A stretch of 64,000 nt of DNA from NCBI GenBank assembly GCA_027531145.1, contig JAPZRF010000006.1, forward strand, positions 124,001 to 188,000, written 5' to 3'. The notes under the pieces are model-generated. The model did no database searches. It was given only the letters and a program-made list of their open reading frames with translations, and was not told where the DNA came from. Source of the DNA: Brevundimonas sp. (GTDB taxonomy: Bacteria; Pseudomonadota; Alphaproteobacteria; Caulobacterales; Caulobacteraceae). This document shows, in pieces, positions 29,043 to 37,423 of the stretch. Positions within the stretch are counted from its first letter, which is position 1; every line of letters begins with the position of its first letter. The translations under genes and the position numbers were made by a program.

Positions 29043-29762
29043 ATGATGGAGCGATTGATTCCAGAAAGACTCCGTCGTGTGTTGGGGCGAATTCGAGCGA
29101 ATTGGAGGGCCCAGCGCATTGGAAGAATGGACCTGCCCGCAGCATTTGATGAGATTTACAAGAAGGCCTACTGGCGCCAAGGAGAAAGCCTGTCAGGCGT
29201 GGGAAGTGAAGGGCTTTGGGCGGACCTTTATTGCGCGGCAGTTGAGGGCCTGGTGTCTCAGTATGGCTTTCAATACGCCGTCGATGCAGGATGCGGGGAT
29301 TTTCGAGTTGGTCAGCAGCTCGCTCCGCTTTTTCAGAAATACTATGCAGTCGATGTCTCTAGTTTTATCATCCAAAAGAACATATTGAAGTTCTCAGATC
29401 TTCCAAATGTGGAGTTCCGGCAGGTCAACCTAGTTGAGCAATTAGTGCCGCGCGTGGATCTAATCATGATTAGGCAAGTTATGCAGCATCTCACCAACCA
29501 ACAGATATCGGCGATTTTAGAGAACTTCAGATTATCTGGCAGTGCTTACCTTTTGGTCGCGGAGGAGAACCCGAGTAAGCCCTTTTTGCCAAACAAGGAC
29601 TTAGCAAGCCATTCCGTTCTTACCCGGATCGACATAGATTCAGGCGTGGACGTATCATCGTCTCCGTTTGGCCTGAAAGGGGAAGTCGTTGCACGGTTCG
29701 CATCGGAGGCCGGCGACAAAGGTAAGTCGGTTCTGGTGCTGCAGCTGATCAAACTGCAGTGA
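29043..29762 (+). CDS. Class I SAM-dependent methyltransferase
   Basis: A 239-residue protein with the SAM-binding motif AVDAGCGDFRVG (about residue 80), an acidic residue after strand 2 (YAVDVSS) and a post-I/II pattern typical of Methyltransf_11/25. An amphipathic basic N-terminus may associate with the membrane. It is placed among glycosyltransferases, so O-methylation of a sugar or chain end is likely; methyl caps can terminate chain growth. AT-richer than the core genome. The alternative start at the second codon (Met2) makes no difference. Confidence 0.78.
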   Translation: MMERLIPERLRRVLGRIRANWRAQRIGRMDLPAAFDEIYKKAYWRQGESLSGVGSEGLWADLYCAAVEGLVSQYGFQYAVDAGCGDFRVGQQLAPLFQKYYAVDVSSFIIQKNILKFSDLPNVEFRQVNLVEQLVPRVDLIMIRQVMQHLTNQQISAILENFRLSGSAYLLVAEENPSKPFLPNKDLASHSVLTRIDIDSGVDVSSSPFGLKGEVVARFASEAGDKGKSVLVLQLIKLQ

Positions 29763-29780
29763 CGGTTCCACGGTGCCATC

Positions 29781-30878
29781 GTGAGAGTATTGCATATAAC
29801 GCCCACTTACGCCCCCTCTACCGGAGGTATTGAGTCTGTTGTTCGAAATCTTTCCTTAGGTTTGCGAAAACTCGGGGTCGATTCGGACGTGCTCCATATA
29901 GCTCCAAAGCTCGATCGGCATCGTATAATCGATGGCACAATGTCGGTAACTACATTGCCCCTGATCGGACATCGCCTGCTTGGTTACATTCCAAACTTGT
30001 CGAAGGAGGTCGAGGGCTATGACCTTCTCCACGTTCACGATCCTCAGTTGGCGGCTATCAGCCTGAACCTTCTGGCAGTAAAACAGCCTCCTCGTCGCGT
30101 ACTTAGCACGCATGGCGGTTTCCGGCATACAGCCAACTTATCGCTATTGAAAGCGTTTCATAGTAGAATCACCGCGCCTATAATGTTGAGTGGATATACG
30201 CGAGTTCTAGCCAGCAGTTTATCTGATCAGCGCGCATTTTCAGCCACTCGGCATGATACGGTGCTAGCTGAGAATGGAGTAGATGTCCGTGGCTTCGCAG
30301 CATCCGCCCACGTCCGCCCGCGCCCCCTTAATCGCTGGATATCCTGGGGACGATTGTCTAAGAATAAGCGCGCTGAGAAGTTGATAGATTTAGTAGAGAC
30401 TTTGAATAGTAGTGGGCGTGAGATTGATCTATTGATCTGTGGAAGTGATTTTGACGGATTATCCAAAGGACTTCGGAATAGCATCAGGAATCGCAACCTA
30501 GCCGGTCAGATAACTTTGCGTGATTCGCTTTCGGGCGAGGAACTCAGAGCAGAGATTGAGAGCCGTGGAGTTTTTATCACTGCGACTGAATATGAGGGCT
30601 TCGGTCTTAGTATTGTCGAGGCAATGGCCGCCGGGCTTCTTATCGCCTGCCGAGATATAGAGCCAATCAACGCCTTCATTGCTGGTGGAGGCGCGGGCGT
30701 TTTTATCGCATTTGATGGATCGGAGAATGATAAGTGCGCTATCGAAGCATTCCTTGATATGCCTGAAGAGTGCGCCGAAATGTTGAGGCGTCGCGGACAA
30801 GAGGATGTGTCCCGCTTCGACTGGAATGGGAAGGCTGAAGAATTTCTACAGCACTACCGTAACGTGTTGGGCGCATGA
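29781..30878 (+). CDS. Glycosyltransferase family 4-like protein, AT-rich
   Basis: A 365-residue GT-B enzyme. Motifs: HITPTYAPSTGGIESVV glycine-rich acceptor loop at the N-terminus, WGRLSKNKRAEKLIDLV, LLICGSDFDGL, and the donor motif TATEYEGFGLSIVEAMAAGLL with both Glu residues. Starts 18 bp after the methyltransferase and overlaps the following family 2 gene by ATGA. Last gene of the AT-shifted segment. Confidence 0.87.
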   Translation: MRVLHITPTYAPSTGGIESVVRNLSLGLRKLGVDSDVLHIAPKLDRHRIIDGTMSVTTLPLIGHRLLGYIPNLSKEVEGYDLLHVHDPQLAAISLNLLAVKQPPRRVLSTHGGFRHTANLSLLKAFHSRITAPIMLSGYTRVLASSLSDQRAFSATRHDTVLAENGVDVRGFAASAHVRPRPLNRWISWGRLSKNKRAEKLIDLVETLNSSGREIDLLICGSDFDGLSKGLRNSIRNRNLAGQITLRDSLSGEELRAEIESRGVFITATEYEGFGLSIVEAMAAGLLIACRDIEPINAFIAGGGAGVFIAFDGSENDKCAIEAFLDMPEECAEMLRRRGQEDVSRFDWNGKAEEFLQHYRNVLGA

Positions 30879-31801
30879 CGTCCCTCGCCGTCGTCATCCT
30901 CACCCACAATGAGGCGCTCCACATAGGCCGCGCCCTAGAACATCTCTCTGCCATCGCCAGCGAGGTCTTCCTGATCGACTCCGGCTCAAGCGACGGCACG
31001 GTCGCGATTGCTGAGGCGCGCGGTGCCAAGGTGCTCCGGAACCCGTGGACCAACTATGCCCAACAGTTCCAGTGGGGGCTCGACAACGCCCCCATCACCG
31101 CCGACTGGGTGATGCGCCTCGACGCCGACGAGATCATCGAGCCGGACCTCGCCGCCGAGATCGCCGCGCGGCTGCCGACGCTGCCGGCGGCGGTGACCGG
31201 CGTGAACCTGAAGCGCAAGCATGTCTTCATGGATCGCTGGATCCGTCATGGCGGACGCTATCCGCTGACGCTGCTGCGCCTATGGCGGCGCGGCAAGGCG
31301 CGGATCGAGCAGCGCTGGATGGACGAGCACATGCTGCTGACCGAGGGGGCCGCCGTGACCTTCGACGGCGGCTTCGCCGATCACAATCTCAACGACCTGA
31401 CCTTCTTCACGGACAAGCACAACAAGTACGCCACCCGCGAGGCCATCGACGTGCTGAACCAGAAGTACGGCCTGTTCGCTCGCGACGAGGCGCTTGACGC
31501 GCGCTCGGCCTCGGCGGCCGCATCAGGCAAGCGTTGGCTCAAGGAAGGGCTCTACAACCGGCTGCCCTTCTGGGTCGGTCCGCTGGGCTACTTCCTGTAC
31601 CGCTACATCGTGCAGCTGGGCTTTCTGGACGGGCGCGAGGGCCTGATCTACCACGGGCTACAAGGCGGCTGGTACCGCTTCCTCGTGGCCGCAAAGATCG
31701 TCGAGCTGGATCGCGAGCTGGCCCCCCTGCCCGGCGCGCCGGAGCGCCTGGCGGCGCTGGAGCGGCTGACCGGCTACCGGCTGGGCGCGCCGGCGGCCTG
31801 A
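30875..31801 (+). CDS. Glycosyltransferase family 2 protein (WaaE/KdtX-like)
   Basis: A 308-residue GT-A enzyme. Motifs: VVILTHNEALHIGRAL, SGSSDGT, and the metal-binding RLDADEII (about residue 90). The C-terminal half, with FVxxFLY-like hydrophobic helices (about 235-270), resembles the WaaE/KdtX subgroup that modifies lipid-linked or LPS-core sugars. GC content is back to genome average. The gene overlaps the convergent WcaI-like gene by 28 bp, marking the right end of the rightward assembly operon. Confidence 0.87.
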   Translation: MTSLAVVILTHNEALHIGRALEHLSAIASEVFLIDSGSSDGTVAIAEARGAKVLRNPWTNYAQQFQWGLDNAPITADWVMRLDADEIIEPDLAAEIAARLPTLPAAVTGVNLKRKHVFMDRWIRHGGRYPLTLLRLWRRGKARIEQRWMDEHMLLTEGAAVTFDGGFADHNLNDLTFFTDKHNKYATREAIDVLNQKYGLFARDEALDARSASAAASGKRWLKEGLYNRLPFWVGPLGYFLYRYIVQLGFLDGREGLIYHGLQGGWYRFLVAAKIVELDRELAPLPGAPERLAALERLTGYRLGAPAA

Positions 31802-33108
31802 CGCCCGCCCACCACCGCCGCCATCTCCGCCTCGAAGCCCCCGATCACCGCCGCCTTCCGCCAGCGGGACTCGGCGCGGGCGCGGCCGGCGGCGCCGAGG
31901 GCGGCGCGGCGGGCGGGGTCAGCGGCGAGGGCCAGCACGGCCTCGGCCATGGCGGGGCCGGTGGCGGGCACGGCCAGGCCGCAGCCCTCGACCTCGCGGG
32001 CGAGGCCCGAACCGGGCTCGGCCATGGCCACCACCGGGCGGCCGGAGGCCAGCATGCCGGTCAGCTTGGACGGCAGCACCAGGTCGGCGGCCTCGGGCCG
32101 CTGGGGCAGCAGGTGGATGTCGGCGGTGCCCAGCAGCTCCTCCAGCCGGGCCAGCGGCTGCAGCGGCAGGAAGCGGACGCTGTCCATGCCGGCGCAGGCG
32201 GTCTCCAGCGCGGCCCGGGCGGGGCCGTCGCCGCACAGCAGCAGGGAGACGGGCGCGTCGGCGGCGCGCAGTCGCGCGGCCACCTCGGCCAGGGCCTCCA
32301 GCCCCTGCTTGCCCGCCATGTTGCCGGAATAGAGGGCTACGACCCGGTCGGCGGGCAGGCCCAGCTCGCGGCGGTAGGCGGTGTGGCTGTCCGGCAGGAC
32401 GCGCACGGCGTCGACGTCGACCCAGTTGCGGAACTCGACGGCGCGGCCGGGGGCGACGCCCTTGGCCGCCAGCCGCTCGACCATGGCCGGCGAGATGCTG
32501 GACACCCGGTCGAAGCGCGACAGGACCCGGCGCTCCAGCCCCAGGGCGGCCTCGCGGACCCGGCGGTTGCGTAAGAGGCCCAGGTCGAAGGCGGCGTCGA
32601 CCTCGAAATCCTGGATGTGCAGCCACCTCGCCGCGCCGGACACCCTCGCGGCGGCCAGGGCGGCCCCGGCGGCGGTCAGGGTCGGGGCGACGGCGAACAC
32701 GAGATCCGGCCTGAACCGACGGGCAACGGCCACGGCGGCCGGCGCGGCGGCCAGGCCAAACGAGGCCAGATGCGCCACCCGGCGCACGCCCGTCGGCTGG
32801 CGCGGCACATACAGCGGCGTGCGGTGCACCGGGACGCCGTTGATCACCTCACGCGACCAGCGCGCGCCCGAATGGCCTGCGCTCACCTCCCACGCCGGGT
32901 AGTAGGGCGGGCCCGCCACGACCTCGACGGCGTGCCCGCGCGCCAGCAGGTCCTCGGTCAGTTCGGTAGTGTATTTGGCGCAGCCCACCAGCTCGGGCGC
33001 ATAGTTCAGCGCAACGATCAGGATCCGACGGCCGGGGCCGGGCAGCGGCGCCTCCGCGGCCTCCGTGACGGGCTCGGGCCGCTCCAGCAGGGCCGCGGGA
33101 GGGCTCAT
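31774..33108 (-). CDS. WcaI-like glycosyltransferase (family 4)
   Basis: A 444-residue GT-B protein resembling colanic acid glycosyltransferase WcaI: the LIVALNYAPELVGCAKYTTEL N-terminus, WLHIQDFEVDAAFDLGLL, YSGNMAGKQGLEAL, and LLPQRPEAADLVLPSKLTGMLASGRPVVA. The open frame extends far upstream as a shadow of ugd, but ATG 33108 overlaps the ugd stop as ATGA and begins a normal protein. Probably adds fucose or another sugar to the repeat unit. Confidence 0.88.
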   Translation of the reverse strand: MSPPAALLERPEPVTEAAEAPLPGPGRRILIVALNYAPELVGCAKYTTELTEDLLARGHAVEVVAGPPYYPAWEVSAGHSGARWSREVINGVPVHRTPLYVPRQPTGVRRVAHLASFGLAAAPAAVAVARRFRPDLVFAVAPTLTAAGAALAAARVSGAARWLHIQDFEVDAAFDLGLLRNRRVREAALGLERRVLSRFDRVSSISPAMVERLAAKGVAPGRAVEFRNWVDVDAVRVLPDSHTAYRRELGLPADRVVALYSGNMAGKQGLEALAEVAARLRAADAPVSLLLCGDGPARAALETACAGMDSVRFLPLQPLARLEELLGTADIHLLPQRPEAADLVLPSKLTGMLASGRPVVAMAEPGSGLAREVEGCGLAVPATGPAMAEAVLALAADPARRAALGAAGRARAESRWRKAAVIGGFEAEMAAVVGGRQAAGAPSR

Positions 33109-34427
33109 CCCCGCCCGATCCCGCTGTACTCGAACCCCCGGGCGGCCATGTCCTCCGGCCGGTAGATGTTCCTCAGGTCGACCAGCACGGGCCGGGCCAT
33201 CAGGCCCTTGAGCCGGTCGAGGTCCAGGGCGCGGAAGGGGTCCCATTCGGTGACGATGACCACGGCGTCGGCGCCCTCGGCGGCCGCATAGGCGCTGTCG
33301 GTCATCTGCACGTCGGGCAGCAGGTGGGCGGCCTCGGCCATGCCCTCGGGGTCGAAGGCGCGCACCGTGGCGCCGGCGGCGACCAGGGCCGGGGCGATGT
33401 CGAGGCTGGGGGCGTCGCGCATGTCGTCGGTGTTGGGCTTGAAGGTCAGGCCCAGCAGGGCGACGGTCTTGCCCTGAAGCGAGCCGCCCAGCGCCTTCTC
33501 CACGCGGCCGGCCATGGCCTTCTTGCGCGCGGCGTTGACCTCGACCGTGGTCTCGATCAGCCGGCTGGGGGCGCCCGCGTCCTGGGCCGTGCGCACCAGG
33601 GCCAGGGTGTCCTTGGGGAAGCAGCTGCCGCCATAGCCGGGGCCGGCGTGCAGGAACTTGGACCCGATGCGCTTGTCCAGGCCGATGCCGCGCGCGACCT
33701 GCTGCACATCGGCGCCGACCGCCTCGCTCAGGTCGGCCATCTCGTTGATGAAGGTGATCTTCATGGCGAGGAAGGCGTTGGCCGCGTACTTGATCAGCTC
33801 CGAGGTGCGGCACCCGACGTACAGCAGCGGGCTCTCGTTCAGGTTCAGCGGGCGGTACAGCTCGTTCATGACGGCGCGGGCCTGCTGGCCGGTCGGGCTG
33901 TCGATGTCGTTAATGCCGACCACGACGCGGTCGGGGCGCTTGAAGTCGCCGATGGCGGCGCCCTCGCGCAGGAACTCCGGGTTGGAGACGACGGCGAACT
34001 GCGCCTGCGGGTTCACGCGGCGGATGATGGCCTCGACCTCGTCGCCGGTGCCGACCGGCACGGTCGACTTGGTGACCACGACGGTGAAACCCTCGATCAG
34101 GCCGGCGATCTCCTCGGCGGCGGCATGGACATAGGACAGGTCGGCGTGGCCGTCGCCGCGACGCGACGGGGTGCCGACGGCGATGAACACCGCATCGGCC
34201 TGACGGATCGCCTCGGCGCCGTCCAGGGTGAAGAACAGCCGGCCCTCACGCACGTTGCGCGCCACCAGGTCGTCGAGGCCGGGCTCGAAGATCGGGATCT
34301 CGCCGCGCTCCAGCCGCGCGATCTTGGACGGGTCCTTGTCGATACAGGTCACCACGTGGCCGAAATCGGCGAAACAGGCCCCGGACACCAGGCCCACATA
34401 GCCGGTGCCGATCATCGCAACGCGCAT
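33105..34427 (-). CDS. ugd: UDP-glucose 6-dehydrogenase
   Basis: Oxidises UDP-glucose to UDP-glucuronate with two NAD+ (EC 1.1.1.22), 440 residues. Motifs: GTGYVGLVSGACFADFGH at the N-terminus, VGTPSRRGDGHADLSYV, FLREGAAIGDF, KYAANAFLAMKITFINEMA, and the catalytic Cys in GPGYGGSCFPKDT. Supplies glucuronate for the glycan and, through the epimerase at 6.7-7.7 kb, possibly galacturonate. Coupled by ATGA overlap to the WcaI-like gene. Confidence 0.96.
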   Translation of the reverse strand: MRVAMIGTGYVGLVSGACFADFGHVVTCIDKDPSKIARLERGEIPIFEPGLDDLVARNVREGRLFFTLDGAEAIRQADAVFIAVGTPSRRGDGHADLSYVHAAAEEIAGLIEGFTVVVTKSTVPVGTGDEVEAIIRRVNPQAQFAVVSNPEFLREGAAIGDFKRPDRVVVGINDIDSPTGQQARAVMNELYRPLNLNESPLLYVGCRTSELIKYAANAFLAMKITFINEMADLSEAVGADVQQVARGIGLDKRIGSKFLHAGPGYGGSCFPKDTLALVRTAQDAGAPSRLIETTVEVNAARKKAMAGRVEKALGGSLQGKTVALLGLTFKPNTDDMRDAPSLDIAPALVAAGATVRAFDPEGMAEAAHLLPDVQMTDSAYAAAEGADAVVIVTEWDPFRALDLDRLKGLMARPVLVDLRNIYRPEDMAARGFEYSGIGRG

Positions 34428-34495
34428 CAGGAGTTCCCTCGACTACCCGGTGCCAGCCTTACGTGTTGCGATGCAGCAAGGCAATCACAGGATGA

Positions 34496-34885
34496 TCACA
34501 TGGCGCGACGGCCGGGCCACAGGGCGGCCACGAGAGCGATGCCGACCAGATCGGCGGCCAGATCCGACAGGCTGGCGCTGCGCCCCAGCTGGGCCTGCAA
34601 CAACTCGACGGTAATCCCCAGGGCCAGGGCCAGGCCGGCGGCGGGCAGCCGTCCCAGCCGCGGCAGGTTCAGCAGGATCGCGGCGGTGATGATGGCGAAG
34701 CCGACCGCATGGGCCAACACATCGGTCATGCCGACCCGCTGCTCCAGCCCCTGGAACGGACCAAGCATGAGCGCGATGAGCATCACGGCCCCCGCCGTCG
34801 CGCCGGCGCGCACCAGCGCCAGCCCCCACCGCCGCCAGCGCGGCGCGCCCGAGGTCACGGACGCGGCGGCCTCGCTCGAACTCAT
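34496..34885 (-). CDS. VanZ-like family membrane protein
   Basis: A 129-residue protein with three or four transmembrane helices (about 22-42, 58-78, 86-105 and 110-126) in the VanZ-like pattern, including a short DVLAHAVGFAIIT segment and a helix with ELLQAQLGRSASLSDLAADLVG. ATG 34885 is preferred over a TTG at 34903. VanZ-like proteins are often found in polysaccharide loci; their biochemical role is not settled. Confidence 0.72.
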   Translation of the reverse strand: MSSSEAAASVTSGAPRWRRWGLALVRAGATAGAVMLIALMLGPFQGLEQRVGMTDVLAHAVGFAIITAAILLNLPRLGRLPAAGLALALGITVELLQAQLGRSASLSDLAADLVGIALVAALWPGRRAM

Positions 34886-34972
34886 CAGACGCGCTCCCGG
34901 CAACCGAACCTGCGCGCGAACCCTGACACGATTTGCTGCGCCGCAACATAGGGAAGTGGGAGTGGGCGCCCC

Positions 34973-35944
34973 CTACCCCGCGGCATGCCAGCGCCAGGCG
35001 CTGTCGAGGATGGCCTCGAGATCCCGGGTCGGTCGCCAGCCCAGCACCTCGGCGGCGCGGCGGCTGTCGGCCAGCAGGGCGGCGGCGTCGCCGGGGCGGC
35101 GCGCCACGGTCTCGACCGGGAAGGGCTTGCCGGTCACCCGGCGGATGGCCTCGACCAGTTCGCGCACGGTCACGCCGTGGCCCGTGCCGAGGTTGAGCTG
35201 AAGGCTCTCGCCTCCGGCCAGCAGATGGCGCAGGGCGCGGACGTGGGCGTCGGCCAGATCCAGCACATGGACATAGTCGCGCAGCGCCGTGCCGTCGCGG
35301 GTGTCATAGTCATCGCCGAAGATGCGGAAACCGTCACGACGGCCCAGGGCCGCGAACAGGGCCAGCGGGATGGCGTGGGTCTCCGGCTCGTGGCGTTCGC
35401 CGATCCGCCCTTTGGGGTCGGCGCCCGCGGCGTTGAAGTAGCGCAGGACCAGCGAACGGAAGCCGCTGTAGCGGTCGAGGTCGGCCAGCGCCTGCTCGAC
35501 CATCAGCTTGGAGCGGCCATAGGGGTTCAGCGGCGCCTGCGGATGGGTCTCGTCCATGGGCAGCTGCACCGGATCGCCATAGGTGGCGCAGGTGGAGGAG
35601 AAGACCATCCGCTCCACCCCCGCCGCGCGGGCCGCGCCGATCAGGTTGAGGGCGCCCGCCACGTTCGTCTCGTAAAAGGCGCCGGGCTGGCGCACCGACT
35701 CCCCGACCTCGATCAGGGCGGCGAAATGCATGACCGCCGCCGGCCGGTGCGCCGCAAAGGCCGCGTCCAGCGCCGCCCGGTCGCGAATGTCGCCCGCGAT
35801 GAACGGCCCCCACTGCACGAAGGCGCGGTGGCCGTTCGACAGGTTGTCGAACACCACGGGCGTGAAGCCGGCCTCGGCCAGGGCGAGACAGGCATGGCTG
35901 CCGACATAGCCGGCCCCGCCGGTCACAAGGATGACATCAGACAT
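34973..35944 (-). CDS. galE: UDP-glucose 4-epimerase
   Basis: Interconverts UDP-glucose and UDP-galactose (EC 5.1.3.2), 323 residues. Motifs: GGAGYVGSHACLALAEAG, FAALIEVGESV, FSSTCATYGDP with the catalytic Ser/Thr, NPYGRSKLMVE with the Tyr-x3-Lys, and LRYFNAAGADPKGRIGE. Provides UDP-galactose to the polysaccharide pathway; lies upstream of vanZ-like and ugd genes on the same strand. Confidence 0.95.
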   Translation of the reverse strand: MSDVILVTGGAGYVGSHACLALAEAGFTPVVFDNLSNGHRAFVQWGPFIAGDIRDRAALDAAFAAHRPAAVMHFAALIEVGESVRQPGAFYETNVAGALNLIGAARAAGVERMVFSSTCATYGDPVQLPMDETHPQAPLNPYGRSKLMVEQALADLDRYSGFRSLVLRYFNAAGADPKGRIGERHEPETHAIPLALFAALGRRDGFRIFGDDYDTRDGTALRDYVHVLDLADAHVRALRHLLAGGESLQLNLGTGHGVTVRELVEAIRRVTGKPFPVETVARRPGDAAALLADSRRAAEVLGWRPTRDLEAILDSAWRWHAAG

Positions 35945-36424
35945 CGGAACCCGTTCCGGGAAGAGCGGCGTCGCGTGAAGCCGGTCATGTCCGCCACGTC
36001 CCGACCTCGCTCACCCTCGCACGAAATGTCGCGCTGCAACACCACCAAACCGCCTCGTCGCCCGCAGCCAGCTGGTACAGTCGCCATGACCGTCCGGTGT
36101 CTCGCCGCCCTGTGTCATCGCCCTGTGTCATCGCCCTGGAGCCGATGCAGGTCGGCACGCCGGCGACCCGGACGGGCGGAGCGGTGCTCCTCGCCGCCGC
36201 GCGCGTCTCGTGTCCCTGCGTTCCGGCTTGTCCGACGCCCCGCACCTGTGCGGGCTGGCCTCGACGAGCGCCCCGCCGACGAAGCGCCTTCGACAGGCGG
36301 TTCCCGACGGGGTCGAGCTCACTCCGAGCGCGGCATCATCGCCCGGGCGCAGAATCATACTAAAATGGGCACGTTTGCGTTGATCCACACGTTCGTCTGC
36401 GTTCGTCCATTTGGAGGATCCATC
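35945..36424. other. 480-bp intergenic region
   Basis: Divergent region between galE and the MAPEG gene. Open frames here are Arg/Pro-rich shadows. The only structure seen is a short tandem repeat at 36106-36138 and, at the right end, an AT-richer stretch (about 36350-36410) with a good ribosome site that likely holds the MAPEG promoter. Confidence 0.6.
36106..36138. repeat. 13-bp tandem repeat, 2.5 copies
   Basis: CGCCCTGTGTCAT occurs at 36106-36118 and 36119-36131, followed by a partial unit to 36138. Intergenic; no function evident. Confidence 0.75.
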
Positions 36425-36862
36425 ATGACTGTTGAACTTCTCGCCGCCCTCGTCGTCATCGCCCTCGGGCTGGTGCAGGTTCTGCTGCAGGCGATGGAGT
36501 ACCGCCGCGTTCATGGCGTCGGCTACGCCAACTCGGCCCTGGACACGCCGCCCTCAACCCATGACAGCGTGCTGCTGGGGCGGCTGACCCGTGCTCTGCG
36601 CAATCTGCACGAGACCCTGCCCTTCTTCCTCGGTGTCGTCATCCTGCTGCGGCTGATCGATGTCAGCACGCCAGCCAGCCAGTGGGCAGCGATCATCTTC
36701 GCCGCCGCCCGCCTCATCTATCTGCCGCTCTACATGCTCGGCGTGCCGTACCTGCGCGGCCTGGTGTGGCTGGTGTCCTATGCGGCGCTCGTCAGCCTCG
36801 TGCTGACGGCCTTCCGCGCGGCGGATCCGGCCCTGCTGTCCGGCCTGCTGGCCTCGGCCTGA
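36425..36862 (+). CDS. MAPEG family membrane protein
   Basis: A 145-residue protein with four transmembrane helices in the MAPEG arrangement (membrane-associated eicosanoid/glutathione metabolism), including the conserved region RNLHETLPFFLGVVIL and a final RLIYLPLYMLGVPYLRGLVW segment. ATG 36425 follows GGAGGA at good spacing. Bacterial members are usually of unknown function. Stands alone between the polysaccharide genes and the island boundary. The GC-rich region 36863-37060 after it holds no gene. Confidence 0.82.
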   Translation: MTVELLAALVVIALGLVQVLLQAMEYRRVHGVGYANSALDTPPSTHDSVLLGRLTRALRNLHETLPFFLGVVILLRLIDVSTPASQWAAIIFAAARLIYLPLYMLGVPYLRGLVWLVSYAALVSLVLTAFRAADPALLSGLLASA

Positions 36863-37094
36863 CAGGCTTCCGGAGCTCTCGACCCGCGCCCGGTCCGCCG
36901 TCTGGACAGGCAGCGGGCCCGGCTGGCGAGCCCGGCGGACGCCACTTCGGGCCCGGGCCGGGAGCGGTGCGGAACGGCTGCCTCGCCCCGGCCCGGGCGG
37001 GCCGGATGCGGCTTTGCCCGGACGGGCCACCGACACCGCCGACATGGTGAGGCCGACGGGCGTGCCCCCGTTTCCCGGCCCGGCCCAATGAGAG

Positions 37095-37275
37095 GCCCGG
37101 CCTTAGCCGGGTTCGCACCCTGACCCTGGACCAGGTCGGGGCGGGCATGGGCCGCCGACGGAACAGCGTCTCGTTCAGAAGCTCGCCGCACAGCGGGCCA
37201 TTGAACCTCTCGTCGAGCCCGGCCTGGCGAGGCTTGCGCGGCGCGATGCCGAGCCAGTCCGCGCCGCTGTCTCCG
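37095..37275 (-). mobile_element. IS3-family orfB fragment at left boundary of the catabolic island
   Basis: Reading leftward from about 37275, the frame gives WLGIAPRKPRQAG, then LDERFNGPLCGELLNETLF, which matches the IS3 transposase stretch W-x-Y-IAPGKPxQNGFxESFNGxLRDELLNETLF containing the last catalytic Glu. After LLNETLF the frame is shifted (a SAAHAR reading appears in another frame). There is no complete transposase and no clear terminal repeats. Confidence 0.72.
37111..37184. repeat. 74-bp direct repeat, copy A
   Basis: Identical to 51121-51194 except for two bases, in the same orientation, about 14 kb apart. Lies within the IS3 orfB fragment and brackets the catabolic genes. Confidence 0.88.
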
Positions 37276-37423
37276 GCCCGCTCAGGATGGCGGCAGGCTC
37301 GCGCGGGCCACCAGGTCGGTGCCCGGGCGGAGCCGGGTTGCCGGGCCCCTCCCATGGCGGGCTGCCCTGAATGCCCGCGCCCGCCCGCCGTGATCGACCG
37401 CCAAGGTCACCATGAGGCCAGGA

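Noticed and set aside
33324..35201. 625-codon plus-strand frame over ugd, vanZ-like and galE
   Set aside because: Antisense to three well-supported genes, with no domain and atypical composition.
34985..36350. Long plus-strand open frame across galE leading into the MAPEG gene
   Set aside because: The part over galE is an antisense shadow; only the last 145 codons, after a good ribosome site, form a recognisable protein (MAPEG).
37040..37080. Possible IS terminal inverted repeat (CCCCCGTTT motif also near 51200-51215)
   Set aside because: Only about ten bases match and they do not frame the orfB fragments consistently.
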